From an uncultured Ruminococcus sp. (GTDB lineage Bacteria; Bacillota; Clostridia; Oscillospirales; CAG-272), in the NCBI GenBank assembly GCA_902797495.1, contig CADBTH010000141.1, positions 1-14,347 on the forward strand: DNA of 14,347 nt, written 5' to 3'. Made by a program: the position numbers and the translations under genes. The notes under the pieces are model-generated. The model saw nothing but the letters and a program-made list of their open reading frames with translations, ran no database searches and was not told where the DNA came from. This document shows, in pieces, positions 1 through 6,116 of this stretch; within the stretch, counting starts at the first letter, position 1, and each line of letters opens with the position of its first letter.

Positions 1-105
1 AAGATCGATGATGCCGTTTATGAGCTTGATCTCGTCGGATTCCGCGTCAAGTTTCATTCCGTCGGCAAGACCCTTGAGGTATGCCTGCTTTTCACTGAGT
101 GTCAT
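1..105 (-). CDS. CD1247-family N-terminal domain protein, partial (5' end only)
   Basis: Only the first 35 codons lie in the window; the gene runs off the left edge. The visible residues begin MTLSEKQAYLKGLADGMKLD and continue to NGIIDL. This matches my memory of the start of clostridial proteins annotated as 'CD1247 N-terminal domain-containing', which have a short helical N-terminus (YLKGLADGL-like) and often a C-terminal zinc ribbon. Their function is unknown. The ATG lies 43 bases after the efp stop, with an AAAGG element about 11 bases upstream, so it is probably translated from the efp transcript. In clostridia this family is commonly found next to efp, which supports the call. The C-terminus cannot be judged here. 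Confidence 0.72.
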   Translation of the reverse strand, partial: MTLSEKQAYLKGLADGMKLDAESDEIKLINGIIDL

Positions 106-148
106 ATATATTCAGCCTTTCTTTTAATTGATCGTATCTGATGACGCC

Positions 149-706
149 TTACGCTCTTTCGAGATACTCGCCCGTTCTCGTGTCGATCCTGATCTTCTCT
201 CCCGTGGAGATGAAGAAAGGAACTCTGACGACCGCGCCGGTCTCCATCGTCGCAGACTTGGAGCCGCCCTGAGCCGTATCGCCCTTAACGCCGGGTTCCG
301 TATCGGCCACCTCGAGTTCGACGAACATCGGAGGCTCTACCGCAAAGACGTTGCCCTTGTAGGACTTGACCGTGCAGATCATTTCTTCCTTGACGAACTT
401 GAAGTTATCGGAGAGCTTATCCGCGTTGAGCGGGATCTGCTCGTACGTTTCCATGTCCATGAAATAATAGAGCTCGCCGTCGCTGTAGAGATACTGCATT
501 TCCTTGCGGTCTACTCTTGCGTCCTCGAATTTATCGGTGGGGTTGAACGTCGTTTCAGTCACTGCACCGGTGATGACGTTGCGCAGTTTCGTACGAACGA
601 ACGCCGCGCCTTTTCCGGGCTTGACGTGCTGAAACTCGATTACCTGCATTACGTTGCCGTTCATGTCGAACGTAACGCCGTTTTTAAAACTTCCGGCTAC
701 TACCAT
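149..706 (-). CDS. efp: Elongation factor P
   Basis: EF-P binds between the P and E sites of the ribosome and relieves stalling at consecutive prolines. From the ATG at 706 the protein is 185 residues, the usual length, beginning MVVAGSFKNG. It has the three-domain EF-P layout: an N-terminal KOW-like domain, a middle OB domain (about residues 65-125) and a C-terminal OB domain ending in the conserved IRIDTRTGEYLERA. The modified loop reads KPGKGAAF with Lys32 at the tip, as in Bacillus subtilis, where that lysine carries a 5-aminopentanol group; the modification here is inference. A TTG at 742 would add 12 residues, but the ribosome binding site abuts it, so 706 is preferred. The leader carries an unusual hairpin (see 707-750). 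The gene has its own promoter at 775-803 and is followed by the CD1247-family gene. Confidence 0.96.
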   Translation of the reverse strand: MVVAGSFKNGVTFDMNGNVMQVIEFQHVKPGKGAAFVRTKLRNVITGAVTETTFNPTDKFEDARVDRKEMQYLYSDGELYYFMDMETYEQIPLNADKLSDNFKFVKEEMICTVKSYKGNVFAVEPPMFVELEVADTEPGVKGDTAQGGSKSATMETGAVVRVPFFISTGEKIRIDTRTGEYLERA

Positions 707-750
707 AGATGTATCGTTCCCCGGCTGAGCCGACGGGAACAACTCCTTTC
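707..750 (-). promoter_or_regulatory. efp translation initiation region with hairpin between Shine-Dalgarno and AUG
   Basis: On the mRNA strand a strong Shine-Dalgarno GAAAGGAG (750-743) is followed by UUG and then a hairpin at 739-717. The outer stem UUCCC/GGGAA has 5 pairs, there is a two-base GU bulge on one side, and the inner stem CGGC/GCCG has 4 pairs with a UCA loop. Ten more bases lead to the AUG at 706. Linear spacing is 36 bases, too long for normal initiation; with the hairpin folded the effective spacing is about 13. A weak GGGGA inside the 3' arm is the only nearer candidate binding site. The structure is read from the sequence; its role is inference. Confidence 0.55.
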
Positions 751-774
751 GCAGAATAAATTATTGTACACTTT

Positions 775-803
775 ATTATATACTATTCCGCTCGGTTTTT
801 CAA
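775..803 (-). promoter_or_regulatory. Sigma-A type promoter of efp
   Basis: Reading the minus strand, TTGAAA (803-798) and TATAAT (780-775) are separated by exactly 17 bases. The predicted start is near 768, giving a leader of about 62 bases before the efp AUG at 706. Sequence upstream of the -35 box is AT-rich. Confidence 0.82.
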
Positions 804-820
804 GTGCCAATATGAAAGTT

Positions 821-843
821 TTTATTAATATATAATTAATAAA
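821..843. repeat. 23-bp AT-only inverted repeat between the zinc-ribbon gene and the efp promoter
   Basis: Arms TTTATTAAT (821-829) and ATTAATAAA (835-843) are perfect 9-base inverted repeats around the centre ATATA. It lies 17 bases upstream of the efp -35 box and about 20 bases after the end of the zinc-ribbon gene. No clean U-tract follows it on either strand, so it does not look like an intrinsic terminator. It could be an operator, part of an AT-rich upstream promoter element, or a chance product of AT-rich sequence. Confidence 0.5.
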
Positions 844-862
844 CTGTTTATACGGTGATAAT

Positions 863-1285
863 TCAGCCGTTTTTCACTCCGAATCTGTTTTGGCACTTCG
901 GACATCTTACGGTATGCTCTCCCTTTGAGTACGGAAGTCTCAGAACGGCGCCGCACTCCGGGCACTTCTTGTATACGAATTTCCCGCGGTCGCGGATCCT
1001 GTTTTTCTGCAGTCCGAACCACCCTTTTACCCGTGAGAAAAGAGCGCGGAATCTGTCGTTCTCTTTCCTGCGCGCGGTTATATTCTTTGACAGGAACCGG
1101 AATATGAGATAAACGTAGGCGGCGGTCTGGACCGCAAAGATCACAGCGCTCGCTATCCTTCCGCGGACGACGGCTCCGACGATATAGAGTATCAATCCGG
1201 CGGCTATCAGAAACATATTGAGGCTGTCGATCCCGAAAGAGCCGTATCTGCCGTACATAAAAGCGGCGAGTTTTCTTCTGATCAT
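863..1285 (-). CDS. Small membrane protein with C-terminal zinc ribbon, function unknown
   Basis: This is a 140-residue protein I cannot assign to a named family. Residues 24-40 and 44-64 are hydrophobic and should form a two-helix hairpin in the membrane. A basic linker of about 40 residues follows (ARRKEND, RVKGWFG, NRIRDRG). The C-terminus has a four-cysteine zinc ribbon: C108-P-E-C111 and C128-P-K-C131, separated by 16 residues. Ribbons of this type sense or bind partners in many small Firmicutes membrane proteins, but no target can be read here. The start at 1285 is supported by GGGGAG about 8 bases upstream. It is monocistronic by appearance: the next gene downstream, efp, has its own strong promoter, and yqeG is divergent. 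Confidence 0.82.
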   Translation of the reverse strand: MIRRKLAAFMYGRYGSFGIDSLNMFLIAAGLILYIVGAVVRGRIASAVIFAVQTAAYVYLIFRFLSKNITARRKENDRFRALFSRVKGWFGLQKNRIRDRGKFVYKKCPECGAVLRLPYSKGEHTVRCPKCQNRFGVKNG

Positions 1286-1309
1286 TACGATCTCCCCTTT
1301 CCCTATTAT

Positions 1310-1338
1310 ATAATATCATTTTTCCGGTAACGTTTCTA
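1310..1338 (-). promoter_or_regulatory. Possible extended -10 promoter of the zinc-ribbon gene
   Basis: On the minus strand, TGATATTAT (1318-1310) is an extended -10 box, with a weak -35 TAGAAA (1338-1333) at 17-base spacing. An overlapping TATAAT at 1310-1305 is an alternative but would place transcription start almost on the ribosome binding site. Either gives a very short leader. Confidence is modest because the -35 is poor. Confidence 0.4.
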
Positions 1339-1407
1339 CGTATTAATTGTAACAAATAATAGAATAATATTTTGTCGCGGCGCGGAGTCAAATTTGATTC
1401 AAAGGTA

Positions 1408-1436
1408 TTGAAAGATGGATTCCTTTGTGATACAAT
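1408..1436 (+). promoter_or_regulatory. Sigma-A type promoter of yqeG and the M24 peptidase gene
   Basis: TTGAAA (1408-1413) and TACAAT (1431-1436) are spaced by 17 bases; transcription should start near 1443. The 10-base palindrome TCAAATTTGA (1388-1397) sits just upstream of the -35 box and might be an operator, although palindromes this short are common in AT-rich DNA. The yqeG ribosome binding site AAGGAGG (about 1454-1460) follows. Confidence 0.78.
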
Positions 1437-1467
1437 ACGTTTGTATTTCAAGTAAGGAGGCGCCCGT

Positions 1468-1986
1468 ATGCTGCTCGAAAAAAAGCTGATGCCGGACTAC
1501 ACTTTCGCGTCTTTCCGCGACGTGACACCGGCTCTTCTCTCGTCGCTCGGCGCTAAAGCGGTGATAAGCGACATAGACAATACGCTCGCGCCTTACGAAG
1601 ACCTCAACGCGCCGCAGGACGTCGTCGAATGGGTAAAAGCTCTGTCGGACGCCGGCGTCTCGCTGACTCTCGTTTCGAACAACAAAGAGGACAGAGTCGA
1701 ACGCTTCTGTAAAAACCTTTCCTGCCGCAGATACGCGAACGTAAAAAAGCCGTCGGCGAAGTACCTTCTCCTCGCAATGAAGGAGGCGGGATGCGGAAAG
1801 GACGAAACGGTCTTTCTCGGCGACCAGCTCCTGACGGACGCTCTCGCCGCGCACCGCGCCGGTATACGCGCTCTGATCGTACCGCCGATAAAGGACAAAA
1901 AGTCGCTGTTTTTCAGATTCAAGAGATGGGTCGAGAGACCTTATATGAAAAAATTCCGGCTTCTTAAAGAGAGCGCGGAAAAATGA
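1468..1986 (+). CDS. yqeG: YqeG family HAD IIIA-type phosphatase
   Basis: This 172-residue protein is a cytoplasmic phosphatase of the haloacid dehalogenase superfamily. The four HAD motifs are visible: motif I D35-I-D37-N-T (Asp35 the expected nucleophile), motif II S70 in LVSNN, motif III K94/K95 before a proline, and motif IV GDQLLTD with D119 and D124. There is no large cap domain, as expected for class IIIA. The length and the PYEDL..P and KKPSAKYLLLAM segments fit the YqeG family, which is related to the yeast mitochondrial PGP phosphatase Gep4. The substrate of the bacterial members is not firmly established; phosphatidylglycerophosphate is a possibility from homology only. The start has an AAGGAGG element at good spacing. 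The peptidase gene begins 31 bases downstream in the same operon. Confidence 0.92.
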   Translation: MLLEKKLMPDYTFASFRDVTPALLSSLGAKAVISDIDNTLAPYEDLNAPQDVVEWVKALSDAGVSLTLVSNNKEDRVERFCKNLSCRRYANVKKPSAKYLLLAMKEAGCGKDETVFLGDQLLTDALAAHRAGIRALIVPPIKDKKSLFFRFKRWVERPYMKKFRLLKESAEK

Positions 1987-2017
1987 GACGATAATTATTC
2001 ACACGGAGGTTATATAT

Positions 2018-3088
2018 ATGACAAGACTCGAACTGATCAAACGGGAGATGGAAAAGCAGGGGATCGACGCGATCTACCTCACTTCCGCCGAAAACCACCG
2101 CTACGCCTGCGGATTCAACAATCCCGACGGACAGGTGCTGATAACGAAGAACAAGTCGTACGTCTTCGCTGATTTCAGATATATCGAAGCGGCGAAGCGC
2201 GAAGTCCGCGAAGGCTTCGAGGTCATAATGCCGACGACGGCGGAGACCGAATACCTGCCCGCGCTCGTCACGGAGAACGAAGTCAGGACTCTCGGATTCG
2301 AAGAAGACAACATGACCTTCAGCCACTACAGCAAGCTGAAAGAGGTCATAAAGGACGCCGAAATGGCGCCCGCCGCCAAGGTCATGAACGCGCGCAGGAT
2401 CACGAAGACCGAGGACGAGGTCGAGTGCATCGTAAAAGCTCAGCGCATCGCGGAGGCGGCGCTCGAGGAGCTGCTCGGCAGGATCAGGTACGATATGACG
2501 GAGAAGGAAGTCGCGGCGGAGCTCGAGTATCTTATGAAGCGCGGCGGAGCCGAGAACATCAGCTTCGAGACGATCGCGGTATCGGGAACGAATTCGTCGA
2601 GTCCTCACGGCGTTCCGAGAAACGTAAAGCTCGAACGCGGATTCCTCACGCTCGACTTCGGAGCGACGATCGAAGGTTACCATTCCGATATGACGAGAAC
2701 GGTCGTCATCGGAAAAGCGGACGAAAAAATGAAAGATCTTTACAACACCGTTCTGAAGGCGCAGACCTCCGTTCTCGACGTCATCACGGAAGGCGCCAAG
2801 AACCGCGAGATGGACAAGATCGCGCGCGATATCATCGATTCGACAGAATACAAGGGATGCTTCGGGCACTCCCTCGGACACGGAGTCGGGCTCCTTATCC
2901 ACGAGCTCCCGAATCTGTCGCCAAAGTCTCCTGAAGACCTTGTCCTCCACGCGGGCGAGATCGTAACGGTAGAGCCCGGCATCTACGTCGAAGGACTTTA
3001 CGGATGCAGGATCGAGGATATGGTACACATAACACCCGGCGGCGCCGTAAACCTTACGGCGGCTCCGAAGGAACTGATAGAACTGTAA
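2018..3088 (+). CDS. pepP: Xaa-Pro aminopeptidase / dipeptidase, M24 family
   Basis: This cytoplasmic metallopeptidase removes an N-terminal residue preceding proline. It has 356 residues, the length of B. subtilis YqhT and of PepQ-type enzymes rather than the longer E. coli PepP. The N-terminal creatinase-like domain covers about residues 1-125, and the pita-bread catalytic domain about 130-356. All five metal ligands of the dinuclear centre are present: D213 and D224 (LDFGATIEGYHSDMTRT), H288 (HSLGHGVG), E319 (TVEPGIYV) and E333 (RIEDMV). H197 (SPHG) and H295 (IHE) fit the substrate-binding histidines. GGAGG precedes the ATG. It shares a transcript with yqeG and ends at the two-way terminator at 3095-3127. 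PepP versus PepQ specificity cannot be settled from sequence, so the symbol is provisional. Confidence 0.93.
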   Translation: MTRLELIKREMEKQGIDAIYLTSAENHRYACGFNNPDGQVLITKNKSYVFADFRYIEAAKREVREGFEVIMPTTAETEYLPALVTENEVRTLGFEEDNMTFSHYSKLKEVIKDAEMAPAAKVMNARRITKTEDEVECIVKAQRIAEAALEELLGRIRYDMTEKEVAAELEYLMKRGGAENISFETIAVSGTNSSSPHGVPRNVKLERGFLTLDFGATIEGYHSDMTRTVVIGKADEKMKDLYNTVLKAQTSVLDVITEGAKNREMDKIARDIIDSTEYKGCFGHSLGHGVGLLIHELPNLSPKSPEDLVLHAGEIVTVEPGIYVEGLYGCRIEDMVHITPGGAVNLTAAPKELIEL

Positions 3089-3094
3089 TAAGTG

Positions 3095-3127
3095 AAAAGG
3101 GCGGTCTGGTCTGACCGCCCTTATTTT
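3095..3127. terminator. Bidirectional intrinsic terminator between the M24 peptidase gene and murI
   Basis: A perfect 10-bp stem, AAGGGCGGTC (3097-3106) with GACCGCCCTT (3113-3122), encloses the six-base loop TGGTCT. T-rich sequence follows on both strands: TTATTTT on the plus strand and CTTTTC on the minus. It sits in the 37-base gap between two convergent genes and overlaps the murI stop codon by a few bases. Confidence 0.9.
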
Positions 3128-3899
3128 ACAGTTTTCTTTCGAACAGCTCCCACGAACGGTCGATGACCGCGTCTCCCGCGAGACTGTTCTCCATCTGAAC
3201 GTATCCGTCGCACTCAACGCTCAGAAGGTCCTTCTCCGTCAGTCTGCGGACGGTCTCCCTCGCCGTTCCGAAAGCGCCGTCGAAAAATTCCGCGCCCGGC
3301 GCGACCTTCGCGATCGCGTCTTTCACGAACGGAAAATGGGTGCATCCGAGAACGACGGAGGATATCTTTTTACCCGAATAAGGAGCGAAGAGCTCCGTCA
3401 GGTATTCGCCGATTTCGTCTCCCCCGTATACCCCGTCCTCGACGAATCTCACGAGGCGCGGTGCCGGCATCAGGATGATCTCGCGCCGTTCGCTGAAGCG
3501 CTCAAGGAGCGCGCTGAACTTTTCTCCGGCGAGCGTCACGGGAGTCGCCATGACGACGACTGCTCCGTCCGCCCCGTTCTCCGCCGCCGGTTTGAGAGCC
3601 GGCTCGAGCCCGATTATAGGAAGCTCGGGATACCTCCCGCGCAGTTCCTCCGCCGCAACGCTCGTCGCGGTGTTGCAGGCGATGACGAGAGCTTTTACTC
3701 CTCTTTCGAGAAAGTCCTCGCAGATCGCACGGCACCTGTCGAGTATCCACTCGCGGCTCTTCTCGCCGTACGGTGCGTTCGCCGAATCTCCGAAATATAT
3801 ATACTTCTCTTCCGGCAGCATCTGACATATCCGTCTCAGCACCGAAATACCGCCGAGTCCCGAATCGAAAACGGCTACCGGCAGTTCTCTTTTATCCAT
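3126..3899 (-). CDS. murI: Glutamate racemase
   Basis: This enzyme interconverts L- and D-glutamate without cofactor, supplying D-Glu for peptidoglycan. The protein is 257 residues, normal for the family. The N-terminus has AVFDSGLGGISVLR, the first half-site has C75 in ACNTATS, and the second has C186 in GCTHFP with H188. Both catalytic cysteines are therefore present. YFGDSANAPYG (residues 35-45) is also typical. GGAG six bases ahead of the ATG marks the start. It is the last gene of an operon with the flavin reductase-like and VanZ-like genes; the 33-base gap upstream contains a CGGCGG/CCGCCG hairpin (3911-3926) with no U-tract. Transcription should end at 3095-3127. Confidence 0.96.
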   Translation of the reverse strand: MDKRELPVAVFDSGLGGISVLRRICQMLPEEKYIYFGDSANAPYGEKSREWILDRCRAICEDFLERGVKALVIACNTATSVAAEELRGRYPELPIIGLEPALKPAAENGADGAVVVMATPVTLAGEKFSALLERFSERREIILMPAPRLVRFVEDGVYGGDEIGEYLTELFAPYSGKKISSVVLGCTHFPFVKDAIAKVAPGAEFFDGAFGTARETVRRLTEKDLLSVECDGYVQMENSLAGDAVIDRSWELFERKL

Positions 3900-3932
3900 A
3901 ATTTGCTCCGCGGCGGATCTCCGCCGATCACG

Positions 3933-4529
3933 TCATTTTTTCTTTTTAGTCCCGTTCGCGGGTCTTTTTTTCTTTTTCGCGACGGAAAAGCCGAACTTTC
4001 CGAGGCTTCGTCCGAGCGCGAAATACTCGCCGTGAGCGAACGCCGCGAGGTTTGCTTTTTCAAGTCTGAGCCTTCCCGACGGATCGATCAACTCTTCGTC
4101 GACGTCGACCGACACTATATCGGCGAGAAACATATCGTGAGTACCGAGAGGCACGACGTCCGTCACACGGCACTCGAGCGAGAGCGGGCTCTCCGCGATA
4201 AGAGGACACGAAACTTCCCTCGCCCGCTCCTTCGTAAGTCCGCTCTTCTTGAATTTATCTATCTTCCGTCCGGTGTGTACGCCGAGATAATCCGCCCACT
4301 TGACGATATGCGTCGTCGTCAGATTTATCGCGAACTCACCCGAGTCCTTTATTATCCCGTACGAATACCTTTCGGGACGTAACGATATATACGTCTTCGG
4401 AGGATCGCTGTTTACGATACCCGTCCAGGCGACGGTTATTATATTCGAATTCTCCATGTCTCCGCACGTCACCATGACGGGCGGGAGAGGTCCGAGAAGC
4501 GTTCCGCCTTTCCAAAAAACCTTGCTCAT
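3933..4529 (-). CDS. Flavin reductase-like (FMN-binding split barrel) protein
   Basis: The 198-residue protein belongs to the flavin reductase-like family (DIM6/NTAB type). Such proteins bind FMN in a split beta-barrel and reduce free flavin or act as flavoprotein oxidoreductases; the substrate here is unknown. The family signature is clear at residues 10-70: PLPPVMVTCGD, SNIITVAWTGIVNSDPP, ISLRPERYSYGIIKDSGEFAINL. LGTHDMFLADIVSVDVDE near residues 128-145 is also typical. The C-terminus is odd: after the fold ends the chain finishes with two lysine clusters (AKKKKRPANGTKKKK) encoded by A-runs, one seven bases long. The Shine-Dalgarno is weak (AAAAG), and the start lies six bases past the upstream VanZ-like stop, so translation is probably coupled. 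Confidence 0.88.
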   Translation of the reverse strand: MSKVFWKGGTLLGPLPPVMVTCGDMENSNIITVAWTGIVNSDPPKTYISLRPERYSYGIIKDSGEFAINLTTTHIVKWADYLGVHTGRKIDKFKKSGLTKERAREVSCPLIAESPLSLECRVTDVVPLGTHDMFLADIVSVDVDEELIDPSGRLRLEKANLAAFAHGEYFALGRSLGKFGFSVAKKKKRPANGTKKKK

Positions 4530-4535
4530 CTTTTA

Positions 4536-5237
4536 TCAGAAATATATGTGCTTGCTGTCGAGGTACTTTATCACTTTGGGTCTTCTGAGTATGTAGAATA
4601 CTATGCACGCCGTGCAGACTCCGAGAATGAAGTCGTCCGTCTGACACGAGCCGAGTCGGAACATTCCCTGGAATATCTCGGTCGCCGCACTGATGAAGAC
4701 TATGACCGGCAGGAAGGAATCGAAGTGTCTCATGCTCTTGAACATCGCCGGCAGGAAGAACGCGAGCGGAACGTACGCCAGCATGTTTCCTCCGATCTCG
4801 AGTACGGTCCTCGAGAACGCTCTGTTTCCGCGCACGGTCTGGTAGATCTCCCTCGCCGTGGTCTTCAGCGGTATCAGCCCGGGGAGCGCGTCCTTGAGCC
4901 AGTTTCTGTTGTAAGAGAACGAAAACAGATCGTGATTCGAATACGCTTTGATGAGGAACAAAAATCCGAAATACGTTATAAGATATACGACGAACGTACA
5001 TATCATCGTAGTTTTGACTATCACGTTCTTCGTCTTTTCGTTCGTTATCGCCTTGCAGGTGAATATAACCACGAGCACGGCGAACACGACGATCGACGCG
5101 AGAGACAGGTAAAACGTGCGGAGCCTTATCTGTACGGTCGGTATGAGCATGACCGCCGTGATGACGACCGCGGAGGCGATCGCCATAAGGCCCGAGAGTA
5201 TAGCGAGTACGGCGAAAACTTTTCTGCTTTTATTCAT
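4536..5237 (-). CDS. VanZ-like membrane protein
   Basis: This 233-residue integral membrane protein has about six hydrophobic segments: near residues 8-32, 42-62, 74-97, 148-166, 174-192 and 203-217. The last three with their connecting motifs form the VanZ-like domain: GNMLAYVPLAFFLPAMF, then SAATEIFQGMF with E187 and Q190, then D201-D202-FILG. VanZ was named for low-level teicoplanin resistance in Tn1546, but most chromosomal homologues have no proven role, so resistance should not be assumed. The ATG at 5237 has AGAGG at good spacing. A TTG at 5279 would lie at or before the predicted transcription start, so it is rejected. It is the first gene of an operon ending in murI, a loose link to wall precursors. 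Confidence 0.85.
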   Translation of the reverse strand: MNKSRKVFAVLAILSGLMAIASAVVITAVMLIPTVQIRLRTFYLSLASIVVFAVLVVIFTCKAITNEKTKNVIVKTTMICTFVVYLITYFGFLFLIKAYSNHDLFSFSYNRNWLKDALPGLIPLKTTAREIYQTVRGNRAFSRTVLEIGGNMLAYVPLAFFLPAMFKSMRHFDSFLPVIVFISAATEIFQGMFRLGSCQTDDFILGVCTACIVFYILRRPKVIKYLDSKHIYF

Positions 5238-5281
5238 AAAAAGCCTCTTTGAATAATACGTTTTTTCCGGGATCCGCAAAT

Positions 5282-5310
5282 ATTATATAACATTTGACCC
5301 GATTTGTAAA
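5282..5310 (-). promoter_or_regulatory. Sigma-A type promoter of the VanZ-like / flavin reductase-like / murI operon
   Basis: On the minus strand, TTTACA (5310-5305) and a perfect TATAAT (5287-5282) are separated by 17 bases. The start is predicted near 5275, giving a leader of about 38 bases to the ATG at 5237. Confidence 0.85.
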
Positions 5311-5334
5311 GTATTTTGTGTTTTTTCACGGTTT

Positions 5335-5374
5335 CGAGAAAAAGAGAAGGCGGCGGATGATCACCGTCCGCCGC
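5335..5374 (-). terminator. Intrinsic terminator overlapping the glycosyltransferase stop codon
   Basis: On the minus strand a perfect 8-bp GC stem (5374-5367 with 5357-5350; GCGGCGGA/TCCGCCGC) encloses a nine-base loop that contains the TGA stop (5363-5361). A CTTCTCTTTTTCTC tract follows. The 5' arm encodes the last residues of the protein. It closes the srtB-rlmA-glycosyltransferase operon before the next promoter at 5282-5310. Confidence 0.82.
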
Positions 5375-6116
5375 TCTGCAAAGTGAGCTTTTTGACTCTC
5401 TTTTTGATCTTTATAACGTCCTTCAGCATCGTGACGCTGTCCTTCGCCATGTGCACCGTCGATTCTCTGTGATTGATGATCCTGACGGGCATCTCTTCGA
5501 TCTTCATTCCGAGTTTATTCGCGATCAGGATGACTTCGTAGTCGAACGCGAAGCCGTCGCATTCGCACAGGGAAAATATCTTTTTCGCGCTTTCGGTTTT
5601 AAAGATCTTGAAGCCGCACTGCGAATCGGTCAGCGAGAAGCCGCCGATGACGGACAGAGCTTTTATATACGCTTTGGAGGCGAGCTTGCGGAAGAGCCCG
5701 TAGCCGTTGTACCCGTCCTTCGTGAGGTTTCTCGACCCGATCACGGCGTCGGCGCGAAAACGCCCGTCCGCGTCCGCGATCCTCTTGACCGCGTCACCTA
5801 TGATATCCGCTCCGTACGCGAGGTCGCAGTCCGTGTACAGTACCGCGTCGCCGAGGGACGACGACACAGCCTCCCTTACCGCGGAGCCTTTTCCTCTGTT
5901 GTCCTTATAACCGATGACCCTGACTTCCGGGTTGTCAGCGGCAATCCTCTCAGCTTTTGCCCTGCAGTCGTCGGTCGAGCCGTCGTCGCAAAAAATTATT
6001 TCAAAAGAGTTACCCGTCCCGCCGCTGAAGGAGCGCATCTTCCGAAGCAGCTCCGCGGCGCAGCCTTCGACGGCGTCGCTCTCGTTGTACATTGGTATAC
6101 ACACTGAAAGTGTCAT
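5361..6116 (-). CDS. Family 2 glycosyltransferase, dolichyl-phosphate glucosyltransferase-like
   Basis: This 251-residue GT-A fold transferase is expected to move a sugar from a nucleotide donor to a lipid phosphate or similar acceptor at the inner membrane face. It begins MTLSVCIPMYNES. Visible motifs are the nucleotide-binding DDGSTDD (44-50), NRGKGSAVREAV (73-84), the metal-binding D96-C-D98, QCGFKIFK (166-173) and FAFDYEVILIA (189-199). The QCGFK and FDYE motifs are characteristic of the Alg5/GtrB-like branch. It lacks the C-terminal transmembrane helices of GtrB-type enzymes; the C-terminus is a lysine-rich amphipathic stretch that might touch the membrane. Its ATG overlaps the rlmA stop as ATGA, with AAAGGAAG about seven bases upstream; an upstream ATG at 6137 lacks such a site. 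Donor and acceptor cannot be read from sequence. Confidence 0.88.
   Translation of the reverse strand: MTLSVCIPMYNESDAVEGCAAELLRKMRSFSGGTGNSFEIIFCDDGSTDDCRAKAERIAADNPEVRVIGYKDNRGKGSAVREAVSSSLGDAVLYTDCDLAYGADIIGDAVKRIADADGRFRADAVIGSRNLTKDGYNGYGLFRKLASKAYIKALSVIGGFSLTDSQCGFKIFKTESAKKIFSLCECDGFAFDYEVILIANKLGMKIEEMPVRIINHRESTVHMAKDSVTMLKDVIKIKKRVKKLTLQSGGR

Noticed and set aside
707..742. efp starting at TTG 742, giving 197 residues.
   Set aside because: The Shine-Dalgarno abuts this codon with no spacing, and the 185-residue form from 706 matches the conserved EF-P N-terminus.
3911..3926. CGGCGG/CCGCCG hairpin between the flavin reductase-like gene and murI, considered as a terminator.
   Set aside because: No U-tract follows it on the minus strand, and it lies inside an apparent operon just upstream of the murI ribosome site. 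It may tune murI translation, but nothing supports that.
3951..3976. CCCG-TTCG-CGGG followed by a T-run on the plus strand, considered as a terminator.
   Set aside because: The stem is only four pairs, it lies inside the flavin reductase-like coding region on the other strand, and no plus-strand gene ends there.
4536..5237. Calling the VanZ-like gene a glycopeptide resistance determinant.
   Set aside because: No vanHAX-type genes or regulators are nearby, and most chromosomal VanZ-like proteins have no shown resistance role.
5238..5279. VanZ-like protein starting at TTG 5279.
   Set aside because: It lies at or upstream of the predicted transcription start (about 5275), and the ATG at 5237 has a good ribosome site.
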